From: Tomocerus qinae
Taxonomy: Eukaryota > Arthropoda > Collembola > Entomobryomorpha > Tomoceridae
Direction of reading: 5' to 3'
Assembly: GCA_020055645.1 (NCBI GenBank)
Contig: CM034548.1
Span: 34,956,201 to 35,020,200 of the forward strand
DNA: 64,000 nucleotides
The translations under genes were made by a program, and so were the position numbers. This document shows, in pieces, positions 38,721-50,550 of this stretch. Position 1 is the stretch's first letter. Every line of letters begins with the position of its first letter. The notes beneath the pieces were generated by a model, which saw only the letters and a list, made by a program, of their open reading frames with translations, had not been told where the DNA came from and ran no database searches.

Positions 38721-38935
38721 TTCTAAATCAAGATATCGTGTATTCAATTCCTATTTTGATAATTATTGCTGAAATTGTTCTAAATCAAAGTATCGCATTT
38801 CATTCTTGTTTTGATAACTATCGGTGAAAACGTCCTAAATCAATATATTCCTTCCTATTCTTTATTCCTATTTTGAAATTATTGCATTATCATAATATTG
38901 TATTAATTTCTTATTTTGATTATTGTTGATCAAAT
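38721..38935. repeat. Degenerate tandem repeat, unit about 55-57 bp
   Basis: Successive units start with TCTAAATCAAgaTATCG-like sequence at 38721, 38778 and about 38832 and contain CCTATTTTGATAATTATTG-like middles; a fourth, more decayed unit may follow. Lies about 1.1 kb after the Krüppel stop codon. Confidence 0.7.
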
Positions 38936-41827
38936 CGTTATTTATAGGTGTTACGTAGTATTTTCCTTTTCTAAATAATTTTTTTCTAGTGCGAGCTTCC
39001 ATTACAATTAAAAAATTCTAAAAGTAATTTATATATTTCGATTCATGAAATTGACTAGTCTCAAAAGGTCAGATACGGGTTTATAATAATTAGTAATTCT
39101 ACAATTAGTAACTTAAAGTAATAATATAAGCACAAAATATAAATATTGTGATCGTGATGTTACACATTTGTCGGTGATTTTTTCTACAGAAAGTCTATAA
39201 TTGCTTCTACGACACGAAAAGACAATTTTTGGCTACGAAGAGTAAGTTTTGTAGAGTAGCAAAAATATAATTTTTGTTGGTAAATTGACAATGCAGATAT
39301 TATATTAATGCATTTGGTTTTGTTCTACTAATTTTGATGTGCTTTTTGCGTTTGGTGATTATTTGTATGTATGTAAGAATGTTTGTGTATGGTGAGAGAT
39401 AATGTATGAGAGATACGATTGAAAATGTGTCTTGGGCAACTACGATTATGATACTAGTGCATAACAGAAACAAATACGGGTTTGTATTGTAACGTAAGGT
39501 TAATTAGTTTAGTATGTAAGAGGAATAATATTTGTAAATAATTACATAAGATTTTCTGTGAAAAATTCCAATCTAGTTATCTATGTAAAGTGTTTTGTGA
39601 TTCTAACTAGACGGTGATGCCATGAGCGTCTATCCCGGTTATAAAGTTACCTTAATACTATTATTATATAATAATGTATTACTAGTACAGTACATAACTG
39701 ATAGAAGTACATAAAATAACGCAACAGTATACTTTGTACAAAGCTTTTTTGCAAATACTGAAAAAGAAAACATCAGAATGAATCTTCGTGGTGATCTCAC
39801 ACCGGTGTACTTCGAATATTTAGAACAAACAACCTAAAATAATGTATTGTAAAATTGTGAGTGTAGTTTGAAATCTTTTTATATAAAAAGGCACAAAATT
39901 ATAATACACTCTTAGCATAACTAACGCAGTAGCAGTACTTGCAATCTACTCCAATGCAAAGGAACTGGTCGAACAAAAAATCCTTTGAACAACGATTTTT
40001 CCACATGAAATTTATTGAATTTGTAATGCAACTACTATGCAATTGTCATAAAAGACAATGTCACTTTGTCATACATAGTAAATAATAGAAAGAGTTTCTT
40101 TCAAAAATCGGTGATATACTTCTGTAAAACTACAAATCAGATAAAGAATTATATTGTTATTTATTTACTGTGAGAGAAAATAACTTTATCAATCAGAAAG
40201 TCAATTGAGTTACCTTATTGAATTGTAATGTAAAATTATTTTTTGTGGCACTGGGTGCTGCTCTCAAAAGACAAAATATCATTCCTAAGTTTGTAACTTT
40301 ATTAAATGTGACAGACAGATATATAAAAACTGCATTGTATTAGAAGTAGGTGAAGAAGGTGACGTAAGAGATGAATTGAGACGTGAGGGTGAAATTAAAA
40401 ATGTAAAGTACATTCCCTACATCCCAGGAAAAATATTATTTATGTGAATCAAGCTTAGCCGGATTAGAATCTGACTGAAATGGAAAATGGAAATCTCCGT
40501 AAAAGACTGTTTCTCAAATCTTTATACTTCTCAATGCTCATATAATTAACGAGGGATTATTTTTCATGATAAGATAAATAGAAGAGTATTCGAAACATGT
40601 AAAACACGAACAAGATAAACTGTACAAATTAATATATGACACTTTTCTTATATTGGACTGAATCAGTGTAAATGTACTTTACTAAAGATTTCATTGTATT
40701 TTCCAACTGAGCATTGAACATGGGCCAATGAAAATTAATATTGTGGAAGGCTAGCTATTATAAATATTATATATTGTATAAATATACAAGTTAAGACTTT
40801 TTATGTACACTAAGAAATATTCCAGGTAAATCTCAAAGGTTGATGACTATTGTCACCGGTGATTGACACTTTTATAGCCCTTTGTAAAGGGAAAGTGTCA
40901 TGCCTTTACATTTCCTAGATTGACTGAATGACAGAAGAAAGGGCGTTGGGGTGACCGACTCCATAAAATACATCCTAGCATGTACTTTACTCAACTCGAG
41001 TGTAAATAATTCCGTCATTCCTACCATCTCTGTTCAATAAACACTTAGAGACTTAACTAGAAGACTTTGTAGCAAAGGAATGTATAGATATAACTTTATG
41101 CTAAATCTAACTAGGATTAATATTCATCTTTATATTTTTGAATTTCATGCAAATTCCCTTACAGTGTATAAAGCAATGAAAAGAAAATTGACTGGATTTT
41201 GTATTGAATCTCATCCAGTAATTTTTTACTGTAGCTATAAGGGAGAATTTTATTCTTTTCCTCCGGTAGGATTATGAAAAACATTTTTTAAACTGTTTCT
41301 CATGTCACTCGCGTAAACAAAGATGTATTCTTCATGAATAACGACTTTTAGTATTTTTCGTGATTTTACATTTTGTTTATGTATCTACCTACCTTTTGTA
41401 GTTGGGCCATCTTATTTTTTTCACATTCCCTTGGTTAGTACATTTTCTATTCATTTCGAGCCTTACTTTATTTTGTTATATCAAATCATTAACCAAGAGC
41501 TTATATTTTCTTCTTGTATTTATGTAAATATTTTATAACGTATAAGATTGCGTATACTTAAGTCTATTACACATCTTATACAATTTCTTTATGCATAAGA
41601 TGTCTATTAACTACAATAATGTCCGTTATTTATTAATACGGGGTTTGTATCATTATATTTCTTGCTTATTTTTTCTCATATTATGAGTAGTATTTCATTA
41701 GGTATAATTACCTACTTCACATTACTATATTTTTCGGTTAGAATTGTGTATGTACTGAGGGTAGAATTATTTTGTAAACAAATTTAGAACTTGTCTTATA
41801 CTAATAACTCTGAAATTCATCGTTCCT

Positions 41828-42110
41828 ATGATGTGTTATATAATTGTCAGAAAATGAAGGCAATGATGTCAATGTCGTCTCTTAAGGAACCATTTAGCCT
41901 CAATGTACTTTTTGTTATGTGTACGAAATAGTCTCAATGTGTTAAACAAAAAATTCATTAAGGCCATTTCGCACACAAAACAAAAAATACATTTCTTACA
42001 CAAAAAAACGAAAAGTGCATTGAGGCTAAATTGTTCCTTAAGGGACGATATGCTATATAATTTTCAAAAAATGCAATTAATGATGTGTTATATAATTATC
42101 AGAAAATGAA
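41828..42110. repeat. Direct repeats flanking the TTAA MITE
   Basis: GATGTGTTATATAATTGTCA with following AGAAAATGAAGG occurs near 41830 and again, with one change, near 42082. The MITE lies between the two copies, so a local duplication preceded or accompanied the insertion. Confidence 0.6.
41882..42041. mobile_element. TTAA-flanked MITE, 160 bp
   Basis: GGAACCATTTAGCCTCAATG and its near-perfect complement form the ends (2-4 mismatches in about 30 bp), each bordered by TTAA, the target used by piggyBac-type elements. Symmetry extends a few bases beyond TTAA (GTCTC and GGGAC). No open frame of note. Confidence 0.7.
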
Positions 42111-43238
42111 GGTAGTTGGCAAACAATAAAAATACTATCATGCAAAAGACGTTCTATCTATAACTCTGTAGAATATTATCAGTACTAATGCCATTAAACA
42201 TAATATGTCCTTATATGTAATTAGTTTGTAAAGGTAAAGGTAAATAATTTAGAAACTAGAAGTAGTTAAATATATGAAGACTGTATTAATGTGTCAAAAA
42301 GTATTTGGAGTGAAAACAGAAAACTTCCAACAACTGAAAACGGGTTTTGGGTTCCTAACTAAATAATCGTAATTAAGGTAAAATATAAAAGTAAGTCAAT
42401 GCATACACTGAATACGGGTATCAACTAAACATTGTATAATCCATGCTTACCTTATATTGATCATCAATAAATGTGCCATACGTTGTCTGTAATAATATCC
42501 ATGAGTAACTAAGTCTTATTTCTTTATCATACCATTGTACTTAATTGCTTGGCAGAATATTACATATTTAATATTTAAGTCCTACATCATCATATCTATA
42601 GAACATTGACATACTATACTAGATACATATGTATAAATGCATATAGGCTTGATAAAAAACTTTCTTTAAGAACTTTTAACGTTGAAATTAAACTTTTTAT
42701 TGAGAAATTATTACTTGAAAACCTTAAAATTTAATTCCACGTTATCTCTTAAGTATATAGGACATAATTGAATTTTAATTTTAGTGATTGAGTATAGTTC
42801 CCACATTTGCTTTTATCACACATCTATTTTGTCCAAATGGGCATTACAAACCATAAATGTATATATGTATTATGTTACCAATTCCATTCAAATCAATTGA
42901 TTGACATATTCGTCTGTTTTCATTTTGGACTGCTTAACTTAGGGGCTTAAAGAGAAAACAATGACGTGAGATGAGGAAAGGAAGGAATCGGGTAACGTCA
43001 ACAACAATGTTGTCGCAAAACATTCAGAGGTAAATCCCAGAAGCATACAAATATAGAAAATGAAGCAGAAGGTTATAGTCATAGCATAGATTCATTATTA
43101 ACTACATATTTGATTGATGTTTGTTTCACAAATGTCTATAATAGTCTGTCTACATGCTTGTGGGTTTCGGTGAGAAAGGTAAGTGCGCAGACAAGTCTAT
43201 AAGTGTGTTTCATGCTAAAAGTCTCATGTAGTATATAG

Positions 43239-44160
43239 ATTCACCCCCGAATTGTCAACCCTTTTTTGTCAACACACAAAAAATATTTTGTCAACACCAA
43301 GTTTCTTTATTGTCAACATAACCAAGGCCATGTTGTCCTGTTTTGTCAACAGCAATTATTATTCAATGCAATATTTTAAAAGAATTAGTCACGGTAAATA
43401 ATCAGTCAATGAACGTACAAGTAAAAATCATGTAAAAAGTAATGCTAGATCACTTGTAAAGTGTAAATGTAAAAAATCAGATCATTTCATCTCACAAAAA
43501 TATTGTAACAATTTTTCATAATTTGTCCGCTATCGTATAAATCCACTCCGAAAATGACGTTTTTGATTTATTGCGAACTATTTTTTTAGGCGTTTGGTAT
43601 ACTTTACAGTTTACTGAGTTGTTTTGAAGGTCCCATCAGCAATCCAAGTTTCACAGGAGTATAACTTTTTCAGATTATTTGCGGTTGTAAATATTAACAT
43701 CTCGTTGCTTGAGTTACAGTCATGCCACATAAATGGATCGCCTCTCAAAGTTTCGAAGTCCGATAAATTCAAAAGTGACACATGTTGAGGATCTCGAAAC
43801 ACACAATCGTTAACTTTGTAGGAGTGAATGTACTTTTTTAGCAAGTGTTCTGGTGGAAGTAGTGCCTGCGTTTGTAAATCTTGATCTCTAGTAAACTGCA
43901 TCGTAGATCAGATATTTAAATTACTGATAACGCAAAGAATGTTAATACACACCGCCGTAAGTTACACCGTGTGCAACCACACTCATATTTGTTATTCCTA
44001 CTTCTCAAATAAAGACTTGTACCTACGAAAAAACTTGTGTTGACAAAAAGTCTAAATGGGTTGATTTGTGTTGACAAAAAGGTGTTGACGACCAAAGGGG
44101 TCAAAATTGTGTTGACAATTCGGTGTTGACAAAAAGGTGTTGACAATTTGGGGTGGTCCC
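43239..44160. mobile_element. Mutator-like element (non-autonomous), 922 bp
   Basis: Bounded by an exact 9-bp target duplication AGTATATAG (43230-43238 and 44161-44169), the size made by Mutator-like transposases. Terminal inverted repeats share CCCC(G/A)AATTGTCAAC. Both ends carry multiple subterminal copies of TTGTCAACA (at least five left, six right), likely transposase-binding sites. The interior holds a truncated transposase on the minus strand. Confidence 0.88.
43611..43901 (-). pseudogene. Truncated MULE-type transposase fragment
   Basis: A 96-codon frame ending LKKLYSCETWIADGTFKTT, then a stop. The WIADGTFKTTP motif, here with Q for P, is the start of the MULE transposase domain, whose Asp is the first catalytic residue. 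The remaining catalytic residues and the zinc-binding N-terminus are missing, so the element cannot move itself. Confidence 0.75.
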
Positions 44161-46294
44161 AGTATATAGTATCAGTACGACGGCATTCATAGGTTGGTAG
44201 ACGTAGGGACTGTCGCATATTCGAAATCTATTTATTATTATTGTACGTGGGCTCAATTGTTATGGCAAATGAACAATAAAGTAGCAATTCCTCCGCGCCA
44301 ACAAATCACAACATCACTGAACTTAATTTTGACCAAAAATGGTTAACATTTCCCAAGAGATCTTGTATACGCCTACGCAATGTAAACCTAATGCATAAGT
44401 AAGTTATGTGTGCACACATTACACACGATGAACAGAACAAGGAAGCTGTAAAATACAATGTCATGTCATGCATAATGCTAAATGGAGTGAATTCCTAGCT
44501 TCCCCTTGCATAAAATAACACAAGACTTGAGCTAAGTTGAAAGTTCACTATATAAATTAGTATTCGTTCTGCATCAAAACGCTTTACAAGTTTTTAGACG
44601 GTGCATTTACTTTTACAAGTGACATTATATTATAGCCAGTGAAAGAGTTAGAGGCAGTGCACATGTAACCTATATACACTATTTACGTACACAATTTAAT
44701 CTCATTTAAATAAAACGATACCTCATTAGAATGTGCACAGCGTTGTCAACTAGGCTTAAACAACAACTGGCCAACAACTAAAATAAATCCCACCGAAGAC
44801 ACAAATCTCTTTCTCTACTCTCATCTATACATTGTCTATATGCAGGTACCTATAGAAATGATACCATTACTTCTATTCACTTGATTTTCATACTCCTATT
44901 GCAAATCGGTTCATACTACTTTTACTATACTGCTTTTCACTACTACTGCATACATTGTAACCATTTCTCAGAACCTCTGACCCTATCTACTTCCATGATA
45001 CATAAATTCTAGGGCGTGCATTGATTTCCTAATTAATATGATAACGTGGTCAGCACTACTTGGTAAGGAAAAACAAGATATAATAAACTACTCCGAAATA
45101 GTTATCCATATGTGCTAGTAGCAAGCATAAAGAAGTAATCCAAAATTCGCATAAGTATTGAATAGTATAGTACTTAAGTAACTAATTCCTATAAATTGTT
45201 AGTTTGCAGTCATTTTAAGATGGAAACTTTTTAGCAACGTTGATATAAGCATATAGCTATTAAGCATTATTGGTATATATAAAAATAGTGAAAAGCAGAA
45301 CTTTTTAGGTGTAAATTTAGTTCAGCAAGGCAACTACATAAGCAGATTGCTTTAAATAACGATGTCAAAGAATCGGAAAGTGATAAACATGTAAACGGTT
45401 TTTTTGCGACGTAGATAATGCCAACGGCAGGTGTCTTGCCTGACTATTTGATTTATTTTACTGTAATAAAAACCGGTGTTAGAGTACTGGAAACATAGGG
45501 CTTTGTCATGTAGGACTTGTACAACCAATAGTGACAATTCTAGAGCGATTTATATAAATTAAGTACATTGTATGCTAGGAAAGTGTAGCTTGGAGCAAAT
45601 TAGATTGGTTAAGAAACAGTTTAACATCTGGAAGAATATCATGAACGACTTTAGTTAATCCACATCGAAATAGGAAAAACTAAGGCGTATTTATTGGTAC
45701 ATACATTCTTGGTGACTTTCCGTAGATTTCTATTATTCATTTACTTTGGAATCTCCAGCGTACATTTGTACACAAAGTTGGGAGAATGATCTTGTGACTA
45801 CTATATGTGACCTGGAAATACGATATGCCATGATATGGATAAAATCCTCCTTAAGTAGAAAGTATCAAAGAAAGTTTTCAATTCTTAGTGTTAGGAAGAA
45901 TCCAAGAGAGTAACTATAGTCGGTATATTTAATCATATGCAATAATGTATACTTTGTCTGCGTGACGTAGAAAGTAACTTGTTGACCATAGAATCTGTTA
46001 GTAGCTTGTGAGGTAGATGTGTGTGGAAGGGATCAGATAGTAAAGCAGATAGGATTGAAGGATAAAAAGTGTTGGATAAGCGTCGGTGATCCCCGATTCT
46101 AAACTTTCGATAGATTTTCATTAAAGTTGATATGTTAGGCGAATGAGTTGGCGTGACTTTCTCCGTATGTGATATTCACCTGCTGACAAACAAACAGTTG
46201 GTGGAAATCAGTATTTTTCTATTTTCCTACTCTGCTGGCACATTTGTTATGACCCCCCGGGGTGAGGAAATGACAAAAGGAATTTGTGACTTCT

Positions 46295-46332
46295 TATAAA
46301 TAGTTGGGCACCCAGAACATTTTACATCATTC
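46295..46332 (+). promoter_or_regulatory. Capa: capa core promoter: TATA box and initiator
   Basis: TATAAATAG at 46295-46303 and an arthropod-type initiator TCATTC at 46327-46332, with about 34 bases from the first T of the TATA box to the initiator A, the expected distance. The resulting 5'UTR would be about 75 bases, unspliced, ending at ATG 46405. Confidence 0.8.
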
Positions 46333-46404
46333 CCTCACACCCTGCTCTTAACAACAGAGCAGCTCTTCTCTCCTCCTCCAATCGTTTCACCCTCAATCTC
46401 CACA

Positions 46405-46462
46405 ATGAGCTTCTTACATGTGTTTGTCACACTCGCCAGTCTCTCCGCTGGTATCGTATATG
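46405..46462 (+). CDS. Capa: capa exon 1: signal peptide
   Basis: Encodes MSFLHVFVTLASLSAGIVYG, a hydrophobic signal peptide with likely cleavage at the exon 1/2 border before Gln. Donor GTAAGT, phase 1. Confidence 0.94.
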
Positions 46463-47560
46463 GTAAGTTCTCAAAATAAAATATCCATTGTTGAATTTTT
46501 GTGTACTAATCCATCGTTTTTTGAAAATATTAGGGCAACAGGGTGAAAAGGGAAATTCAATCATTCCTTTCCCTCGAGTTGGACGATCTGATAGATATTT
46601 TATGGCTGAAAAACGAAGCGGGAACTCCATGTCGCCCGGTTTGATCCCCTTCCCCAGAATCGGCCGTTCTGATGGTAAGTATAACCTCTCCTACTATACA
46701 AGCAATACTTTAAATAATATTCTAATAAATGATTTTATGGTTTTGAAGGCTTCCACGAGATGAAGAGACAGTTAATACCATTTCCCCGAGTGGGTAAACG
46801 TCCGTTTTGGCACTATCCTACGGATGCCTACAATATTTTTGAATATGAAGATTACCCTTATATGGTTGATCCTAGTGGGGTAAATCCCATGGGCTCCGCT
46901 TCAATTGACCCGTCCTCAGCTATGCCAGATGACATTGACAACGACAAACGAAGCAACAATGCTGAGAAAGGCATGTGGTTCGGTCCCAGACTTGGCAAGA
47001 GGAGGAAGCGTTCCATTTCCGAATCTGATTCCTACGAACAACATTCCCGAGGAGATTCTGTCGATACAAAAACTCTTGTCAAAATCCTCCGTAGTTTCAA
47101 TTGGGCAATTGTTCCAGTCAGAGGTACTTCTAGATTGTCTCAACATGCTAATTCATCATCAAAGTCGATTTATTTTTGCAAATAATTATTTTACTCTTTC
47201 AGAAAGAAGAACATTCACACCTCGTCTTGGCAGAAGCTCAGAAGAAGTTGTAGTTCATAACAGAGCGCAACCCTTTTCCCCAAGGTATTTATTTTCTAGA
47301 CTAACAAAATCTTGAGTTTCATGAATCTGATTTTACATTTAATTATTTTTACTAGATTGGGTCGTTCCCGTGAAGTTTCGTCAGTTGAACTAGATTTAGA
47401 AGAAAAGGGAAGTCGTTTATCGAGAGGTGAAAGTGGTATTGACATCAGAGCACATGACAAAGGGACCGAGCCACCCCCACCAGATGTCCAGATGACTCCT
47501 CGTCTTGGCCGTGATCACTTTTCTCCTAGATTGGGTCGATCCGGTGAAGATCACGAGTAA
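46405..47560 (+). CDS. Capa: CAPA/pyrokinin neuropeptide precursor (five exons)
   Basis: Secreted prohormone cut at basic sites into C-terminally amidated peptides. Exons 46405-46462, 46534-46674, 46749-47123, 47203-47284 and 47356-47560; all GT-AG with agreeing phases (1,1,1,2); 286 residues. Signal peptide 1-20, then three periviscerokinins, QQGEKGNSIIPFPRV (21-35), SGNSMSPGLIPFPRI (48-62) and QLIPFPRV (74-81), a tryptopyrokinin-type SNNAEKGMWFGPRL (135-148), and four further pyrokinin-like ends: TFTPRL (195-200), AQPFSPRL (213-220), a peptide ending VQMTPRL (263-269) and DHFSPRL (272-278). Each is followed by GR or GK(R), the amidation and cleavage signal. CAPA peptides act on Malpighian tubules and visceral muscle; pyrokinins act on muscle and other targets. 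Two introns interrupt peptide-coding or flanking codons, one inside the Arg codon of AQPFSPRL. Insects usually keep most FXPRL peptides in a separate pyrokinin gene, so the combination is notable. Confidence 0.96.
46534..46674 (+). CDS. Capa: capa exon 2: periviscerokinins 1 and 2
   Basis: Holds IIPFPRVGR and LIPFPRIGR, separated by a short spacer ending in KR. Gln at the expected mature N-terminus could cyclise to pyroglutamate. The second peptide ends in Ile rather than the commoner Val. Confidence 0.94.
46749..47123 (+). CDS. Capa: capa exon 3: periviscerokinin 3 and tryptopyrokinin
   Basis: QLIPFPRVGKR, an acidic aromatic spacer, then MWFGPRLGKRRKR and a spacer. WFGPRL-amide is the hallmark of CAPA-derived tryptopyrokinins. 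Confidence 0.95.
47203..47284 (+). CDS. Capa: capa exon 4: two FXPRL peptides
   Basis: Encodes RRTFTPRLGR and the start of AQPFSPRLGR; the splice falls within the Arg codon of the second. Acceptor TTACTCTTTCAG. Confidence 0.93.
47356..47560 (+). CDS. Capa: capa exon 5: two terminal PRL peptides
   Basis: Completes AQPFSPRL, then an acidic spacer, VQMTPRLGR, DHFSPRLGR and a short acidic tail before TAA. MTPRL departs from the FXPRL consensus by Met for Phe. Confidence 0.94.
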
Positions 47561-47717
47561 GCGAAAGCAAGCTTTCAATTAGTCTCATATCATCCGATCT
47601 CCGTTTCCTGTCTTCAGACATTTACTACCACATGCAGCGAAATATCTGACTACACTTTATGCCAAGTGGTCGTCTTACTAATGACATTTTCAGAATTAAA
47701 ATATTACTACATTCTTC

Positions 47718-47723
47718 AATAAA
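47718..47723 (+). terminator. Capa: capa poly(A) signal
   Basis: AATAAA about 158 bases after the stop codon, the first canonical signal downstream. Confidence 0.65.
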
Positions 47724-50315
47724 TACCACTTGGTGAAAATATATCACGTTTAATCTCATGGACTTATAATAATGCGGAGAGAGTAATTACTAAGTAGATT
47801 GAAATGTAGCCCACATTTGAATCACGTCTTGGAAAATACAATTATCATTCAACTATTCCTCATTAATTCAATGCCATTCCTTGGAGAAAGCTTTTAGAAT
47901 AGATCGTTTCGTTCCCCAATTGGGTTGTATGTTTTATCATTTGATTTGGGTCACTTTTGGTAGTTACATATTGTAACATAATATTCAGTCGTAACTATTG
48001 ATATTGTTAACGGGGGCAACCCATTGTTACCGTAGTCGTAGTTGTGTATACAATGTGTTAATAAGTATGTATGTGTGTAAATAATGCATTCATTCGTAGT
48101 TTCTTAGATACCTATATTTTTAGTAGTGTCTGTAGAATCTTATTATCTAATTGATATGTTATGATGTAAATATGATATAAACTTTGTAGTTGGTAGTCAC
48201 CGACAATCTTCAAGTATGTATGTAGAAATATATCACAATTTTCAACATGTAGAATTTAGAAAATCTGAAATGGCATAATAACTGAAAATGTGGAAATAAA
48301 AGTCCAATGACATGAATAGTAAATTATCTTGCAGTTCAATTTATTTAGTATATGCATCATGAAACTAACCAAGAACAACACTATTAAATATGACGCCACA
48401 ATTCTTACCCTTTCTCGTCTTTCAAAAAATATCTGATTTGACTTTCAGCAATAAAAATATCGAGCAAACTCATTTTAATAATCAAGATAAATTATTTCAT
48501 GAATTAATTTTGACAATCAATTACATAATAATACAGGTGGTTAATAACAAAATTTATAGTTTATAACCGCTTTCCTAGTATCGCCATTTATGAAGAACAT
48601 TTATTATAAATATATCATGTAAATAAAATTTAAAATCGTAATATATATCACTTTGAACATAAATTAATGAATCGGTATGAATTAATTCTCAAGTATGTAT
48701 CTACAATTGAATAAATACAATCAGAATTGACAACTAATCATGAGTTAACGAATTTCTCTTTTCTTCTTCTTTCATTTCATTCATTCTTATAGGATTATAT
48801 ATTATCAATCATAATATGAAGGTATAGTAATCACTTTAATAAAATAGTATAATATGACAACGGTGTTTGGAAAACCATTAAGAGACCTAATAATTAGAGC
48901 AAATACATTTATGAAGGTGGATACAAATGATTCTAATGAAATGCTTTGCATGAGGAAATTATTTTAATTCATTGTGTAATGTAATGTACGCAGCAAGGAA
49001 TATGGTTGCCTTAATTCTAATATAATTATTCAATAATTACAATTACTTGGAAAACAGCGATCTTTATATATCATATTATTATGGTACATATATACAAGCA
49101 AAAATTGTAATAATATTCAATAACACAATTAAACATACACAATTTATAAAATTAATAAAACAGAAAAGTACACAATTCCTAAATAAATAAATAATTAAAT
49201 GTAAGATTCTAAACATGGTGGAGCATTTACATTTGGACTTCATTTAATAAGCTGTATTTATTCTACTAATCCATTTATTATTACTTATTTAGCCTAAAAA
49301 ACGAAAGTAATGTATTTATTGACGAAAGGGACAAGGTTCAGACTCTTTTGCCATTGCCACACTTCAAAATTTTCCTAATAATGTTACGCGTTATATTTAT
49401 AGGGTCAACAAAGACAATTAGCTTTTAAATTTTGTAGTCTACAAAGTCTACGTACAAATACATTTTAGTATTTAAATACCACTAATGAAAACGGAAAGGT
49501 TAGCATTTATTTTAGCATTCGATATATCCTTTGGGAATCGAGGCATCTTCCATTTTGACATATTTCGATTTTAGGGGATTCCCCATGTAAAGTAATTATG
49601 TATATTGGGACGTTACTGCTTTTGTTTTATTACATTACACATGTAGAGTGTCATTTAAATTTATACATTTCCTTAAAGCTAATTGTAAGAAGGATTTTGC
49701 CTACTTAGTTTTTATTTGTTATTCTTTATATTTACACTTAATTAAGAATTTTGGTGGATTAAATAAATTCATGCTAAATTTTCTGTAGTGCCACTACTGT
49801 AGGGTTTATTTCCAAGTGGGTATGTATTATTTACAGACTATAATATATTATGGAATGTATATATTTGTCTATATTGTAATAATAGTTTTAGTAGCGAAAA
49901 GAGGAAATCCTTAACAATGATTGTATCATAATAATTGCAACGTGTACACAATAATAGGACAAGGATGTAGGTCACATTGCCGATCTATACTTTCCACATC
50001 AGTATATAGGTATATATACATATGCATAATTACATTACAGAGAGATTGCTAAGTCTACTACAACCTTACACTATAGAGTACCTATATATTGAACATATTT
50101 TTAAATGCAGCGTCTATTTTCACATTTTATACTATTGCGGACAGGTATTTAGATTTGTAGTAGTACTTTGACATACAGGACATCATCTAACTATGTAATA
50201 CTCAGTACAGAACTAACATTACAACGGGAGAGACTACACATTTTGTGGGTACGTCCGACTGAAAATAAATAAATCTACTGGATGTAAATGAAAAAAGGTT
50301 TGATCAAATGAGAAA
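47724..50315. other. Spacer between the capa and MIP 3' ends
   Basis: Very AT-rich; no open frame of note, no repeat family recognised. It separates two genes that are transcribed toward each other. Confidence 0.5.
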
Positions 50316-50321
50316 TTTATT
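50316..50321 (-). terminator. Mip: Candidate MIP poly(A) signal
   Basis: AATAAA on the minus strand about 105 bases after the MIP stop codon. Confidence 0.5.
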
Positions 50322-50425
50322 TCGTACATAAAGGAACTTTGTGGAGGTACAGATATTAAATACATTAAGGTGAAGTAGATTGATGTGCTGTAATGTAATA
50401 CTGCACTGTATATGCTATAACAACC

Positions 50426-50550
50426 TTACTGATCAATTTCAGACGAAGACGAGCGCTTACCCCAAGAGTTATTCATCTTGCCCCACGACCTCTTGCCCCA
50501 GAGACCTTTTAAATTGCTCCAGCCGGATCCAGCACGCTTTCCCCACGAGC
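50426..50550 (-). CDS. Mip: MIP exon 3 (last)
   Basis: Encodes SWGKR completing the fourth peptide, then AGSGWSNLKGLWGKR, SWGKMNNSWGKR and a Ser-rich tail. Acceptor ATTTAG; two bases complete a split Gly codon. Confidence 0.94.

Larger units (their letters stand above)
37594..46290. other. Krüppel 3' flank and gene-free stretch with transposon debris
   Basis: No host gene is supported. AT-rich throughout, with many possible poly(A) signals after Krüppel. It holds a degenerate tandem repeat, a TTAA-flanked MITE and a Mutator-like element, listed separately. From about 45880 to 46120 the plus strand becomes G-rich just upstream of the capa promoter. Confidence 0.5.
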
